This document shows, in pieces, positions 27,326 to 37,095 of a DNA stretch of 64,000 bases. The notes below the pieces were generated by a model. That model did no database searches. It was not told the DNA's origin and was given only the letters and a program-made list of their open reading frames with translations. Location: the NCBI RefSeq assembly GCF_035762065.1, contig NZ_DASTPW010000003.1:1-64000 (forward strand). Reading direction: 5' to 3'. This DNA comes from Methylibium sp035762065. Its GTDB lineage: Bacteria; Pseudomonadota; Gammaproteobacteria; Burkholderiales; Burkholderiaceae_C. Position 1 is the first letter of the stretch. Each line of letters begins with the position of its first letter. The position numbers and the translations under genes were made by a program.

Positions 27326-27350
27326 CGGTATGTGCGAACTGTACATACCG
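27326..27350. promoter_or_regulatory. Inverted repeat operator of vapBC
   Basis: CGGTATGT (27326-27333) and ACATACCG (27343-27350) are perfect 8-bp arms around 9 bp. The site lies just before the vapB start in a local A/T-richer patch, the normal place for antitoxin autoregulation. Confidence 0.7.
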
Positions 27351-27380
27351 CACGCTGCATATTCAAGCGAAGGCAGCCCG

Positions 27381-27411
27381 AAAAGCAACGACCCGGCACG
27401 AAGCCGGGTCG
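27381..27411 (-). terminator. Terminator of the 27452-27946 gene
   Basis: Plus-strand CGACCCGGC (27389-27397) and GCCGGGTCG (27403-27411) pair around a 5-base loop. On the minus strand the stem is followed by TTGCTTTT. It lies just beyond the stop of the secreted-protein gene. Confidence 0.8.
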
Positions 27412-27451
27412 CTGTTCGCCCGAGCGCGCGGGCAGGAGGGCAGCCGAAGAT

Positions 27452-27946
27452 TCAGCGTTCGGCGACCGCACGCTGCTCGGCGAGCATGCAGCCATCGACC
27501 ATCCGTTGGCCGACCTTCTGATTCATCATCATCGACTTCGCCGGGATCTGCAGCCAGACGATGCCGTTACGCCGGTCCTCCAGACGGACGGCGCCGGTGG
27601 TTGTTTCCTGTGGCGTCATCGTGTACGACGCCTTGTTGAAGCTCACCTTGAAGTGCCCAGGCCGGTCTTGCATGGGCATCACGTTGACCGACTGGTTGAA
27701 CTCGCACTGCGCGGTGCCGGTCAGCACGCGGCCGGCCACCAGCATCTGGCCTTCGCTGATCGTCTCGACCACCTCGGCTTCAGGCGCGACCTTCGGATCG
27801 ACCTTCTTCGCCTTGGGTTTGGCGGGCTGCTTGGTTGCGGGCGCAGCGGTCGGCTTCGCGAGCGCGGTCGTCTGCGCGTGCGCGCCGAGCGAAGCGGCCG
27901 CGAAGGCGAGGGCAAGGGCGATGCGGCCGAGGGGAAGGGTGCTCAT
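27452..27946 (-). CDS. Secreted protein of unknown function
   Basis: This 164-residue protein has a clear Sec signal peptide (about residues 1-24, LALAFAAASLGAHA then Gln). A Lys/Pro/Ala-rich linker (about 28-52) follows, then a globular domain with two cysteines (TAQCEF and DGCMLAE) that could form a disulfide. The stretch HFKVSFNKASYTMTPQETTT is probably a beta-rich core. I do not recognise a named family; it looks like a conserved hypothetical periplasmic protein of Burkholderiales. ATG 27946 is preceded by CGGAGA at a good distance, and 39 codons further upstream do not resemble a signal. Confidence 0.75.
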   Translation of the reverse strand: MSTLPLGRIALALAFAAASLGAHAQTTALAKPTAAPATKQPAKPKAKKVDPKVAPEAEVVETISEGQMLVAGRVLTGTAQCEFNQSVNVMPMQDRPGHFKVSFNKASYTMTPQETTTGAVRLEDRRNGIVWLQIPAKSMMMNQKVGQRMVDGCMLAEQRAVAER

Positions 27947-28070
27947 TGCGGCGTCTCCGTGAAGCTGGTCAACGAATGCGCTGGATTCTGGAGTGCGCCG
28001 CTCGGGGCGGCGTTGCAAGATGCATCGACTCGGCCGTGAACCCTGTCGTGCGCGTGCGGCCAAGCACTTG

Positions 28071-28109
28071 AAAAGCCGAGCCCGGCGACAGCGTGCGCTG
28101 CGGCCGGGC
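28071..28109 (-). terminator. Terminator of mdh
   Basis: Plus-strand GCCCGGC (28080-28086) pairs with GCCGGGC (28103-28109), with a nested smaller hairpin (ACAGCG/CGCTGC type) in the loop. The minus strand continues TCGGCTTTTC. It lies 49 bp after the mdh stop. Confidence 0.7.
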
Positions 28110-28157
28110 CCAGCGGCGGTTCGGCGATGCGTGAAGAACGCACGCCACCGTCGAACT

Positions 28158-29144
28158 TCACAACAGGTGCTTCACGCCGTCTTGCTCGTCCTGCAGTTCC
28201 TTGAGCGTGAGGTTGATGCGCTCTTGGCTGAAGGCGTCGATCTCGAGGTTCTCGACGATCTTGTATTCACCGCCGGCACAAGTGACCGGGTAGCCGAACA
28301 TCACGTCGCTCGGGATGCCGTATTCGCCATTGCTCGGCACGCCCATCGTGACCCACTTGCCATGCGTGCCGAGAGCCCAGTCGCGCATGTGGTCGATCGC
28401 CGCGTTCGCAGCCGATGCGGCGGACGAAAGGCCGCGCGCCTCGATGATCGCGGCGCCGCGCTTGCCGACCGTGGGCAGGAACTGATCCTTGTTCCAGGTC
28501 GGGTCGTTGATGAGCTCCTTGACCGACTGGCCGCCGATCGTCGCAAAGCGGTAGTCGGCATACATCGTCGGCGAATGGTTGCCCCACACCGCAAGCTTTT
28601 CGATGCCGGCCACCGGCTTGCCGGTCTTGGCCGCGATCTGGCTGGCGGCGCGGTTGTGGTCCAGCCGCAGCATCGCGGTGAAATTTTTGCGCGGCAGATC
28701 GGGCGCACTCTTCATCGCGATGTAGGCGTTGGTGTTGGCTGGATTGCCGACGACCAACACCTTGACGTTTCGATCGGCCACGGCGTTCAGCGCCTTGCCC
28801 TGGCCGATGAAGATCTTGCCGTTGATCGACAGCAACTCCGAGCGCTCCATGCCGGCCTTGCGGGGCATCGAGCCCACGAGCAGCGCATAGGCGGTGTCCT
28901 TGAACGCGGTCATCGGATCGCCGTGCGCTTCCATGCCGGCCAGCAGCGGGAAGGCGCAATCCTCCAATTCCATCATCACGCCCTTCAGGGCTTTTTGCGC
29001 TTTCTCGTCGGGCACTTCGAGCAGTTGAAGGATCACCGGCTGGTCCTTGCCGAGCATCTCGCCGGAGGCGATGCGAAACAGCAGCGCGTAGCCGATCTGG
29101 CCTGCGGCGCCGGTGACGGCGACGCGAACGGGGGTCTTGCTCAT
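28158..29144 (-). CDS. mdh: Malate dehydrogenase
   Basis: This 328-residue NAD-dependent enzyme oxidises malate to oxaloacetate in the TCA cycle. It has the nucleotide loop TGAAGQIGYALLFRIA, the mobile-loop arginines (SMPRKAGMERSELL), the NPANTNAY motif, and the catalytic His in VWGNHSPTMYAD. It belongs to the cytosolic-type group common in betaproteobacteria, not the E. coli type. ATG 29144 (MSKTPVRVAV) starts the Rossmann fold; an ATG at 29267 would add 41 unrelated residues. A perfect palindrome lies 129 bp upstream, shared with the divergent gntR gene. Confidence 0.97.
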   Translation of the reverse strand: MSKTPVRVAVTGAAGQIGYALLFRIASGEMLGKDQPVILQLLEVPDEKAQKALKGVMMELEDCAFPLLAGMEAHGDPMTAFKDTAYALLVGSMPRKAGMERSELLSINGKIFIGQGKALNAVADRNVKVLVVGNPANTNAYIAMKSAPDLPRKNFTAMLRLDHNRAASQIAAKTGKPVAGIEKLAVWGNHSPTMYADYRFATIGGQSVKELINDPTWNKDQFLPTVGKRGAAIIEARGLSSAASAANAAIDHMRDWALGTHGKWVTMGVPSNGEYGIPSDVMFGYPVTCAGGEYKIVENLEIDAFSQERINLTLKELQDEQDGVKHLL

Positions 29145-29272
29145 GGAGGGCTCCGGGGGTGGGACGAAGAAGAAAGCAGCGTGGCCGGGGCGCGTCGACG
29201 AGGCGCCGCAGCGAGGGAGCGAGTGTAGGTGTCGTCCACAAGCCGCCAAGGCGCTGGGGCCCGACATGGCGC

Positions 29273-29288
29273 TGTCTTATATAAGACA
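29273..29288. promoter_or_regulatory. Perfect 16-bp palindrome between mdh and gntR
   Basis: TGTCTTATATAAGACA reads the same on both strands. It lies in the 195-bp region between divergent mdh and gntR, 51 bp before the gntR start. Its size and A/T core fit a GntR-family dimer site. The natural reading is that the neighbouring GntR protein controls mdh, itself and perhaps the sdh-gltA genes. Confidence 0.75.
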
Positions 29289-29339
29289 TCTTCTACGTTA
29301 AACCTGGCATCGAAGGGGTCGCTGTGATGCAATGAGGGG

Positions 29340-30101
29340 ATGTCTGCCCTCGCGTCGTCGAACCAGGAAGGTGAGCCACAGGGTCCGGCGTTCAGCCCGC
29401 TGTACCGGCAGATCAAGGCGCTGATCCTGCGGAGTCTGCAAGGTGGGGAATGGAAGCCCGGCGAGGCCATCCCGAGCGAGGTGGAGCTCGCCGCCCGCTT
29501 CAAGGTAAGCCAGGGCACGGTGCGCAAGGCGATCGACGAGCTGGCAACCGAAAACCTGCTCGTGCGACGCCAGGGCAAAGGCACCTTCGTCGCGACGCAT
29601 GCCGAAGAGGACATTCAGTACCGCTTCCTGCGCCTTGTCAGCGACGCGGGCCGGCGGCCTGCGCCGACGCAGCGCGAGTGGCTCGATTGCCGGCGCCTGC
29701 GCTCACCGGCCGAGATCGCGCGCGGCCTGGGGCTCGGGCCCGGCGATCCGGTGATCCAGGCGCGGCGGCTGCTGCGCTTTGATGGGCGCCCGGTGGTGCT
29801 GGAGGACATCTGGCTGCCCGGCACGCTGTTCAAGGGCCTGACGGCCGAGCGCTTGGCGCAGTACCGTGGCGCGCTCTACGCCTTCTTCGAGGCGGAGTTC
29901 GGCGTGCGCATGATCCGCGCCGAAGAGAAGGTGCGCGCGGTGGCCGCGGGCGCGCTCGAAGCGCCGCTGCTCGGGGTGTCCGAGGGCATGCCATTGCTCA
30001 GCGTCGAGCGTCGCGCCCTTACCTACGGCGACAAGCCGGTCGAACTGCGTCGCGGCCTCTACGACACCTCGGCGCATCACTATCGAAACGAGCTCAGTTG
30101 A
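29340..30101 (+). CDS. GntR-family (HutC/UTRA) regulator of the TCA block
   Basis: This 253-residue regulator has an N-terminal winged helix at about residues 18-88 (PLYRQIKALILRSL, then SQGTVRKAIDELATENLLVRR cut by one turn) and a C-terminal UTRA ligand domain (about 105-248, HutC subfamily). It lies between mdh and sdhCDAB-sdhE-gltA, all central TCA genes, with a palindromic site in its promoter. GntR proteins in this genomic position in betaproteobacteria have been linked to TCA and propionate metabolism; I treat that as a hint. Ligand is unknown, with a TCA intermediate or related acid the obvious candidate. Confidence 0.9.
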   Translation: MSALASSNQEGEPQGPAFSPLYRQIKALILRSLQGGEWKPGEAIPSEVELAARFKVSQGTVRKAIDELATENLLVRRQGKGTFVATHAEEDIQYRFLRLVSDAGRRPAPTQREWLDCRRLRSPAEIARGLGLGPGDPVIQARRLLRFDGRPVVLEDIWLPGTLFKGLTAERLAQYRGALYAFFEAEFGVRMIRAEEKVRAVAAGALEAPLLGVSEGMPLLSVERRALTYGDKPVELRRGLYDTSAHHYRNELS

Positions 30102-30186
30102 ACGGTCCGCAGCCGACCACCGCGCCTGCAAATCTGCTGCGTTGCAATAGACTTCCGCGGTTGCGAACAACGAAGACGCGGGGGAT

Positions 30187-30621
30187 ATGGCTCAAGCACT
30201 GAAACAGCAGTCGGTCAAGTCGAGGCCGGGCACGATGCGGCTCGTCGATGCGACCCGCTACAAGCTGCCGCCGGCCGGCTGGGTGTCGATCCTTCACCGC
30301 ATCAGCGGCGCGCTGATGTTCCTGCTGCTGCCCTTCGTGGTCTGGTTGTTCGACGTGAGCCTCAGCACCGAGTTGAGCTATGAGCGCTTCACCAACGCCT
30401 TCGTCGGCGGCCTCGGCTTCGTGCCAGGCTTCTTCGTCAAGCTGGTGGTGCTCGGGCTGATCTGGGCCTACCTGATGCACTTCATCGCCGGGCTGCGGCA
30501 CCTTTGGATGGACCTGAGCCACGCTGCCACGAGCAAGGCGATGGGCCGGATGTCGGCGCTCGTCACGCTCGCTGCGAGCACGCTGTTGACGCTGGCGCTT
30601 GGCGCCAAGCTGTTCTTCTGA
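30187..30621 (+). CDS. sdhC: Succinate dehydrogenase cytochrome b556 subunit SdhC
   Basis: This 144-residue membrane anchor of complex II has the N-terminal signature PAGWVSILHRISGALMF (about residues 31-47), three hydrophobic helices, and the haem-ligand region MHFIAGLRHLWMD. With SdhD it binds haem b and ubiquinone in the inner membrane. It is the first gene of sdhCDAB, 85 bp after gntR on the same strand, so it may have its own promoter or read through from gntR. Confidence 0.95.
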   Translation: MAQALKQQSVKSRPGTMRLVDATRYKLPPAGWVSILHRISGALMFLLLPFVVWLFDVSLSTELSYERFTNAFVGGLGFVPGFFVKLVVLGLIWAYLMHFIAGLRHLWMDLSHAATSKAMGRMSALVTLAASTLLTLALGAKLFF

Positions 30622-30636
30622 TCGAGGCAGCCAGCG

Positions 30637-30999
30637 ATGAACCCAAGCTACGGCTCGAAGCGCGTTGTCGTCGGCGCGCATTACGGTATGCGCGACTGGC
30701 TCAGCCAGCGCGTGACGGCGGCGCTGATGGCGCTGTTCACGGTCGTGCTGATCGCCCAGGTGTTGCTCGGCGGTCCGCTCGGCTACGACCGCTGGGCGGC
30801 CATCTTCTCCGCCCAGTGGATGAAGCTGCTCACCCTCGTGACGATCGTCGCGCTGGCCTGGCATGCGTGGGTCGGCATGCGCGACATCTGGATGGACTAC
30901 ATCAAGCCGGTCGCGCTGCGCTTGGTGCTTCAGGTGTTCTCGATCGCCTGGCTGGTCGCCTGCACCGGCTGGGCCGTGCAGGTGCTGTGGAGGCTTTGA
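30637..30999 (+). CDS. sdhD: Succinate dehydrogenase membrane anchor SdhD
   Basis: This 120-residue membrane subunit has three hydrophobic helices. The VGAHYGMRDWLSQRVTA start and the WHAWVGMRDIWMDYIKP stretch carry the haem-side His and quinone-site Asp-Tyr of this family. It begins 15 bp after sdhC and is followed 4 bp later by sdhA, consistent with one transcript. Confidence 0.94.
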   Translation: MNPSYGSKRVVVGAHYGMRDWLSQRVTAALMALFTVVLIAQVLLGGPLGYDRWAAIFSAQWMKLLTLVTIVALAWHAWVGMRDIWMDYIKPVALRLVLQVFSIAWLVACTGWAVQVLWRL

Positions 31000-31003
31000 T
31001 CCG

Positions 31004-32800
31004 ATGACGACGACCGCATCTCTTGCCACCCGCCGCTTCGACGTCGTGATCGTCGGGGCCGGCGGCTCCGGCATGCGCGCCTCGCTGCAACTCGCGCGCG
31101 CCGGCCTCAACGTGGCGGTGCTGACCAAAGTGTTCCCGACCCGCTCGCACACGGTGGCTGCGCAGGGCGGCATCGGCGCCTCGCTCGGCAACATGTCCGA
31201 GGACAACTGGCACTACCACTTCTACGACACGGTGAAGGGCTCCGACTGGCTCGGCGACCAGGACGCGATCGAGTTCATGTGCCGCGAAGCGCCGAAGGTC
31301 GTTTACGAGCTCGAGCACTTCGGCATGCCGTTCGACCGCAACCCCGACGGCACGATCTATCAGCGCCCCTTCGGCGGCCACACCGCGAACTACGGCGAGA
31401 AGCCGGTTCAGCGTGCCTGCGCCGCGGCCGACCGCACCGGCCACGCGATGCTGCACACGCTGTACCAGCAGAACGTGAAGGCACGCACGCAGTTCTTCGT
31501 CGAGTGGATGGCGCTCGACCTGATCCGTGACGCGGACGGCGACGTGGTCGGCGTTACCGCACTCGAGATGGAAACGGGCGACGTGCACATCTTGCAAGGC
31601 AAGACGGTGCTGCTCGCCACCGGCGGCGCCGGTCGTATCTACGCGGCGAGCACCAACGCCTTCATCAATACCGGCGACGGCCTCGGCATGGCGGCGCGGG
31701 CCGGCTTGCCACTCGAGGACATGGAGTTCTGGCAGTTCCATCCGACCGGCGTCGCCGGTGCCGGTGTGTTGCTGACCGAAGGTTGCCGCGGCGAAGGCGC
31801 GATCCTGCGCAACGTGCACGGCGAGCGCTTCATGGAGCGCTACGCGCCGACGCTGAAGGATCTTGCGCCACGCGACTTCGTCTCGCGCTGCATGGACCAG
31901 GAGATCAAGGAAGGGCGCGGCTGCGGGCCCGACAAGGACTACATCCACCTCGACATGACCCATCTCGGCGGCGACACGATCCTCAAGCGCCTGCCCAGCG
32001 TCTACGAGATCGGCCACAACTTCGCCAACGTCGACATCACTAAGGAGCCGATCCCGGTGGTGCCGACCATCCACTACCAGATGGGCGGCGTGCCGACCAA
32101 CGTGCACGGTCAGGTCGTCGTGCCGAAGGACGGCAACCCGAACTCGGTGGTCAACGGGCTCTATGCGGTCGGCGAATGCGCATGCGTCAGCGTGCACGGC
32201 GCGAACCGGCTCGGCACCAACTCCTTGCTCGACTTGCTCGTCTTCGGCCGCGCGGCCGGCAACCACATCGTCGAGTTCGCCGACAAGAGCAAGTCGCACA
32301 AGCCGCTGCCCAAGGACGCCGCCGACAGGACGCTCGCGCGCCTCGCTCGGCTCGACAGCGCGACCTCCGGTGAGTACGCGCAGGACGTCGCCGGCGACAT
32401 CCGCACTTCGATGCAGAAGCATGCCGGCGTCTTCCGCACGCAGGCGATGCTCGACGAAGGCGTCAAGCAGATCGCCGCGATCGCCGAGCGCGTGAACGCC
32501 ATCGGCTTGAAGGACAAGTCCAAGGTGTTCAACACCGCTCGCGTCGAGGCGCTCGAGGTCGAGAACCTGATCGAGTCCGCCAAGGCGACGATCGTCTCGG
32601 CCGCGGCCCGCAAGGAAAGCCGCGGCGCGCATACGGTCAACGACTACGGCGACACGCCCGAGCACCCGAACGGCCGCAACGACGAGGTGTGGATGAAGCA
32701 CACCCTTTGGTTCAGCGAAGGAAACCGGCTCGACTACAAGCCGGTCAACTTGAAGCCGATGAGCGTGGAGAGCATCCCGCCCAAGGTCCGTACTTTCTGA
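31004..32800 (+). CDS. sdhA: Succinate dehydrogenase flavoprotein subunit SdhA
   Basis: The 598-residue catalytic subunit oxidises succinate to fumarate. It has the FAD-binding VVIVGAGGSGMRASL (about residues 14-28), His49 in FPTRSHTVAAQGG for covalent FAD attachment, and substrate-site arginines in the HGANRLGTNSLLD region. A C-terminal helical domain ends PPKVRTF. Start is the ATG at 31004, 4 bp after the sdhD stop. The flavinylation helper SdhE is encoded in the same cluster. Confidence 0.97.
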   Translation: MTTTASLATRRFDVVIVGAGGSGMRASLQLARAGLNVAVLTKVFPTRSHTVAAQGGIGASLGNMSEDNWHYHFYDTVKGSDWLGDQDAIEFMCREAPKVVYELEHFGMPFDRNPDGTIYQRPFGGHTANYGEKPVQRACAAADRTGHAMLHTLYQQNVKARTQFFVEWMALDLIRDADGDVVGVTALEMETGDVHILQGKTVLLATGGAGRIYAASTNAFINTGDGLGMAARAGLPLEDMEFWQFHPTGVAGAGVLLTEGCRGEGAILRNVHGERFMERYAPTLKDLAPRDFVSRCMDQEIKEGRGCGPDKDYIHLDMTHLGGDTILKRLPSVYEIGHNFANVDITKEPIPVVPTIHYQMGGVPTNVHGQVVVPKDGNPNSVVNGLYAVGECACVSVHGANRLGTNSLLDLLVFGRAAGNHIVEFADKSKSHKPLPKDAADRTLARLARLDSATSGEYAQDVAGDIRTSMQKHAGVFRTQAMLDEGVKQIAAIAERVNAIGLKDKSKVFNTARVEALEVENLIESAKATIVSAAARKESRGAHTVNDYGDTPEHPNGRNDEVWMKHTLWFSEGNRLDYKPVNLKPMSVESIPPKVRTF

Positions 32801-32807
32801 AGCCGCC

Positions 32808-33512
32808 ATGACCCAGCGCACCTTCCAGATCTACCGCTTCGATCCCGACGCGGACGCCAAGCCCCGGATGCAGACGCTCCAGGTCGAGCTCGACGGCTCG
32901 GAACGCATGCTGCTCGACGCGCTGATGAAGCTGAAGGCGATCGACCCGACGCTGTCGTTCCGCCGATCGTGTCGCGAGGGTGTCTGCGGCTCCGACGCGA
33001 TGAACATCAACGGCAAGAACGGTCTGGCCTGCCTGACCAACATGCGCAACCTGCCCGAGACGGTCGTGCTCAAACCCTTGCCGGGCCTGCCGGTGATCCG
33101 CGACCTGATCGTGGACATGACGCAGTTCTTCAAGCAGTACCACTCCATCCAGCCCTATCTCGTAAACGACGAGCAGCCGCCCGAGAAGGAGCGCCTGCAG
33201 TCCCCGGAGGAACGCGACGAACTCAACGGCCTGTACGAGTGCATCCTGTGCGCGAGCTGCTCGACGAGCTGCCCGAGCTTCTGGTGGAACCCGGACAAGT
33301 TCGTCGGCCCTGCCGGCCTGCTGCAGGCGTACCGTTTCATCGCCGACAGCCGCGATCAAGCCACCGCCGCGCGGCTGGACAACCTCGAAGACCCGTACCG
33401 GCTGTTCCGTTGCCACACCATCATGAACTGCGTCGACGTCTGCCCGAAGGGGCTGAACCCGACGCAGGCGATCGGCAAGATCCGGGAGCTGATGGTTCGC
33501 CGCGCGATCTGA
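32808..33512 (+). CDS. sdhB: Succinate dehydrogenase iron-sulfur subunit SdhB
   Basis: This 234-residue subunit carries electrons from FAD to quinone. The N-terminal ferredoxin domain has the [2Fe-2S] cysteines in CREGVCGSDAMN and GLAC. The C-terminal domain has CILCASCSTSCP for the [4Fe-4S] cluster and CHTIMNCVDVCPKGLNP for the [3Fe-4S] cluster. It follows sdhA by 7 bp. Confidence 0.97.
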   Translation: MTQRTFQIYRFDPDADAKPRMQTLQVELDGSERMLLDALMKLKAIDPTLSFRRSCREGVCGSDAMNINGKNGLACLTNMRNLPETVVLKPLPGLPVIRDLIVDMTQFFKQYHSIQPYLVNDEQPPEKERLQSPEERDELNGLYECILCASCSTSCPSFWWNPDKFVGPAGLLQAYRFIADSRDQATAARLDNLEDPYRLFRCHTIMNCVDVCPKGLNPTQAIGKIRELMVRRAI

Positions 33513-33534
33513 GCGGACAAGTCCCTGCGCCGTC

Positions 33535-33825
33535 ATGGAAACCGTCGTCGCGCACGAAGCGCCGTTGAGCGCCGCCGAGATCGGCAAGCTGCGCTGGCGC
33601 TGCCGGCGCGGCCTGCTGGAGAACGATCTGCTCATCGAGCGCTTCTTCGCCGCGCACGGCGGCGCCATCACGCGCCCGATGGCCCATGCGATCGAGGCGC
33701 TGATGGAGCTGGCCGACAACGACCTGCTCGATCTGCTGCTGCGCCGACGGGAACCCGAAGGCCCGCTCGCACTGCCGCAGGTCCGGCGCGTGCTGGAACT
33801 GATGCGCCGGCCGCCGCGCCCCTGA
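33535..33825 (+). CDS. sdhE: FAD assembly factor SdhE
   Basis: This 96-residue small helical protein of the SdhE/YgfY family promotes covalent attachment of FAD to SdhA. The conserved RRGLLEND (RGxxE-type motif, about residues 24-31) and a following acidic segment MELADNDLLDLLL are present. Its place directly after sdhB and before gltA is typical of betaproteobacteria and supports the call. Confidence 0.93.
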   Translation: METVVAHEAPLSAAEIGKLRWRCRRGLLENDLLIERFFAAHGGAITRPMAHAIEALMELADNDLLDLLLRRREPEGPLALPQVRRVLELMRRPPRP

Positions 33826-33898
33826 TCGCCTGCTGGGCCGTTCGCGCGAGCCCGTCCGCTTTTCGTTCGTCTCTCGCTGCCTCCAACTAGGAATCGCC

Positions 33899-35209
<1,311 letters not shown>

Positions 35210-35251
35210 CCGCCGGGTCGCGCGCCAGGCGCCGCCTCCGCGACGCCGCGC

Positions 35252-35290
35252 AAGGCCTCCCCGCTTCGGCCGGGAGGCCTTTCCTTTTTG
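35252..35290 (+). terminator. Terminator of gltA
   Basis: AAGGCCTCCC (35252-35261) pairs perfectly with GGGAGGCCTT (35272-35281) around 10 bases, followed by TCCTTTTT. It lies 43 bp after the gltA stop. Confidence 0.9.
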
Positions 35291-35673
35291 CGCGCGGCCG
35301 GTGCAGTCGCTCGTGCGCGACGCTCGGGAATTCCCGCGCAGTGCGCAGCGGCGAGCCATCGACATACTGGCTGCGGCATGTTCAGGCCGCGCTGTCCCGC
35401 GGGGTCTCGTGCCGCTGCCGCCTGCGATCCAGGCGACGGCATGTCCCCGGTGGCAGGCCTCGATCGGGTCGGCCGCCACCTGCCGCAGGTGATCAGGGCG
35501 CCTGGTGACCGCAGCTTCCAGCTGCTGCGCGACATCGGCTGGTAGGCCGCTCGGGGCCGCTTCCCGAAGGGCTCGGCCGCGGCCGGGCCCTTTTCGTTGC
35601 CGCCTTGCGGGCCCTGCGTCCTGGAAGGCACCGCCCCATAAAATCGCGGTCTTCCTTGCGCAGGCATCGCCAC
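35291..35673 (+). other. Intergenic region between gltA and leuC, possible gene relic
   Basis: The 464-base gap between gltA and leuC holds the gltA terminator, then no convincing gene. One open frame (35288-35545) ends in QLLRDIGW before a stop. That ending resembles the C-terminus of some secreted metalloproteases, but the upstream part is Ala/Arg-rich and unlike any family. It could be a decayed tail; I do not call it a gene. A second GC stem with TTTT is at 35569-35594. Confidence 0.3.
35569..35594 (+). terminator. Possible terminator upstream of leuC
   Basis: GGGCTCGGCC (35569-35578) and GGCCGGGCCC (35581-35590) can pair with one G-U and a 2-base gap, followed by TTTT. The loop is too tight for an ideal hairpin, so a slightly shorter stem is likely. 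It would insulate leuC from the left. Confidence 0.5.
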
Positions 35674-37095
35674 ATGGGCCGCACCCTCTACGACAAGCTG
35701 TGGGACGAACATGTCGTCCACACCGAGCCCGACGGTACCTCGGTGCTCTACATCGACCGGCATCTCGTCCACGAAGTGACGAGTCCGCAGGCCTTCGAAG
35801 GGCTGCGCCTCGCGGGGCGCAAGGTCTGGCGCGTGAGCTCGATCGTCGCGACCGCCGACCACAACACGCCGACCACCGGCTGGGAGCGCGGCTACGACGG
35901 CATCGCCGACCCCATCTCGCGCCAGCAGGTCACTACGCTCGACGCGAACATCGCGGCCTTCGGCGCCGCGGCCTACTTTCCCTTCCTCGATGCGCGCCAA
36001 GGCATCGTCCATGTGATGGGCCCGGAGCAGGGCGCGACGCTGCCCGGCATGACGGTCGTCTGCGGCGACAGCCACACCAGCACCCACGGCGCCTTCGGCG
36101 CGCTCGCGCACGGCATCGGCACCAGCGAGGTCGAGCACGTGCTCGCGACGCAGACGCTGCTCGCGAAGAAGGCCAAGAACCTGCGCATCCGCGTCGAAGG
36201 CACGCTGCCGAAGGGCTGCGGCGCGAAGGACATCGTGCTCGCGATCATCGGCAGGATCGGCACCGCCGGCGGCACCGGCTGCACGATCGAGTTCGCCGGC
36301 TCGGCGATCCGCGCGCTCAGCGTCGAAGGTCGGATGACGGTGTGCAACATGGCGATCGAGGCGGGCGCGCGCGCCGGCCTCGTCGCGGTCGACGAGACGA
36401 CGATCGCCTACGTGAAGGGCCGCCCGTTCGCCCCCACAGGCGCGGCCTGGGATCAGGCGGTCGCCTACTGGCGCACGCTGCACAGCGACCCAGACGCGGT
36501 GTTCGATCGCGAGGTTGAGCTCGACGCCGCGCAGATCCGCCCGCAGATCACCTGGGGCACCTCGCCCGAGATGGTGCTGTCGATCGAGGACCGCGTGCCC
36601 GACCCCGACCGCGAGAAGGACGCGAGCCGCCGCGGCGCGATCGAACGCGCGCTGCAGTACATGGCGCTCGAGCCCAATCAGCCGCTGGCCGACGTGCGCA
36701 TCGACAAGGTCTTCATCGGCTCGTGCACCAACTCGCGCATCGAGGATTTGCGGGAGGCCGCGGCGGTGGTGCGCAAGCTGGGCGGGCGGGTGGCCGGCAG
36801 CGTCAAGCAGGCGCTGGTGGTGCCGGGCTCGGGCCTGGTCAAGGCCCAGGCCGAGCGCGAAGGACTTGACGCGGTCTTCAAGTCCGCCGGCTTCGAATGG
36901 CGCGAGCCCGGTTGTTCGATGTGCCTTGCGATGAACGCCGACCGGCTCGAACCCGGCGAGCGCTGCGCTTCGACGAGCAACCGCAATTTCGAAGGCCGGC
37001 AGGGGCAGGGCGGTCGCACGCATTTGGTCAGCCCGGCGATGGCTGCGGCTGCCGCGATCGAAGGCCACTTCGTCGATGTGCGGAGGATCTCGTGA
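35674..37095 (+). CDS. leuC: 3-Isopropylmalate dehydratase large subunit LeuC
   Basis: This 473-residue [4Fe-4S] subunit of isopropylmalate isomerase acts in leucine synthesis. It has the N-terminal signature TLYDKLWDEHVV, the DSHTSTHGAFGA motif, and cluster cysteines in GSCTNSRIEDL and PGCSMCLAMN. The ATG at 35674 (MGRTLYDK) matches family starts; an in-frame ATG at 35605 adds only Arg-rich sequence. Its stop overlaps the leuD ATG (TGATG). Confidence 0.97.
   Translation: MGRTLYDKLWDEHVVHTEPDGTSVLYIDRHLVHEVTSPQAFEGLRLAGRKVWRVSSIVATADHNTPTTGWERGYDGIADPISRQQVTTLDANIAAFGAAAYFPFLDARQGIVHVMGPEQGATLPGMTVVCGDSHTSTHGAFGALAHGIGTSEVEHVLATQTLLAKKAKNLRIRVEGTLPKGCGAKDIVLAIIGRIGTAGGTGCTIEFAGSAIRALSVEGRMTVCNMAIEAGARAGLVAVDETTIAYVKGRPFAPTGAAWDQAVAYWRTLHSDPDAVFDREVELDAAQIRPQITWGTSPEMVLSIEDRVPDPDREKDASRRGAIERALQYMALEPNQPLADVRIDKVFIGSCTNSRIEDLREAAAVVRKLGGRVAGSVKQALVVPGSGLVKAQAEREGLDAVFKSAGFEWREPGCSMCLAMNADRLEPGERCASTSNRNFEGRQGQGGRTHLVSPAMAAAAAIEGHFVDVRRIS

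Noticed and set aside
27326..27350. vapBC inverted repeat as another copy of the fcs TetR operator
   Set aside because: It shares GTATGT/ACATAC letters but the spacer is 9 bp and the arms are inverted in the other order, so it is a different site.
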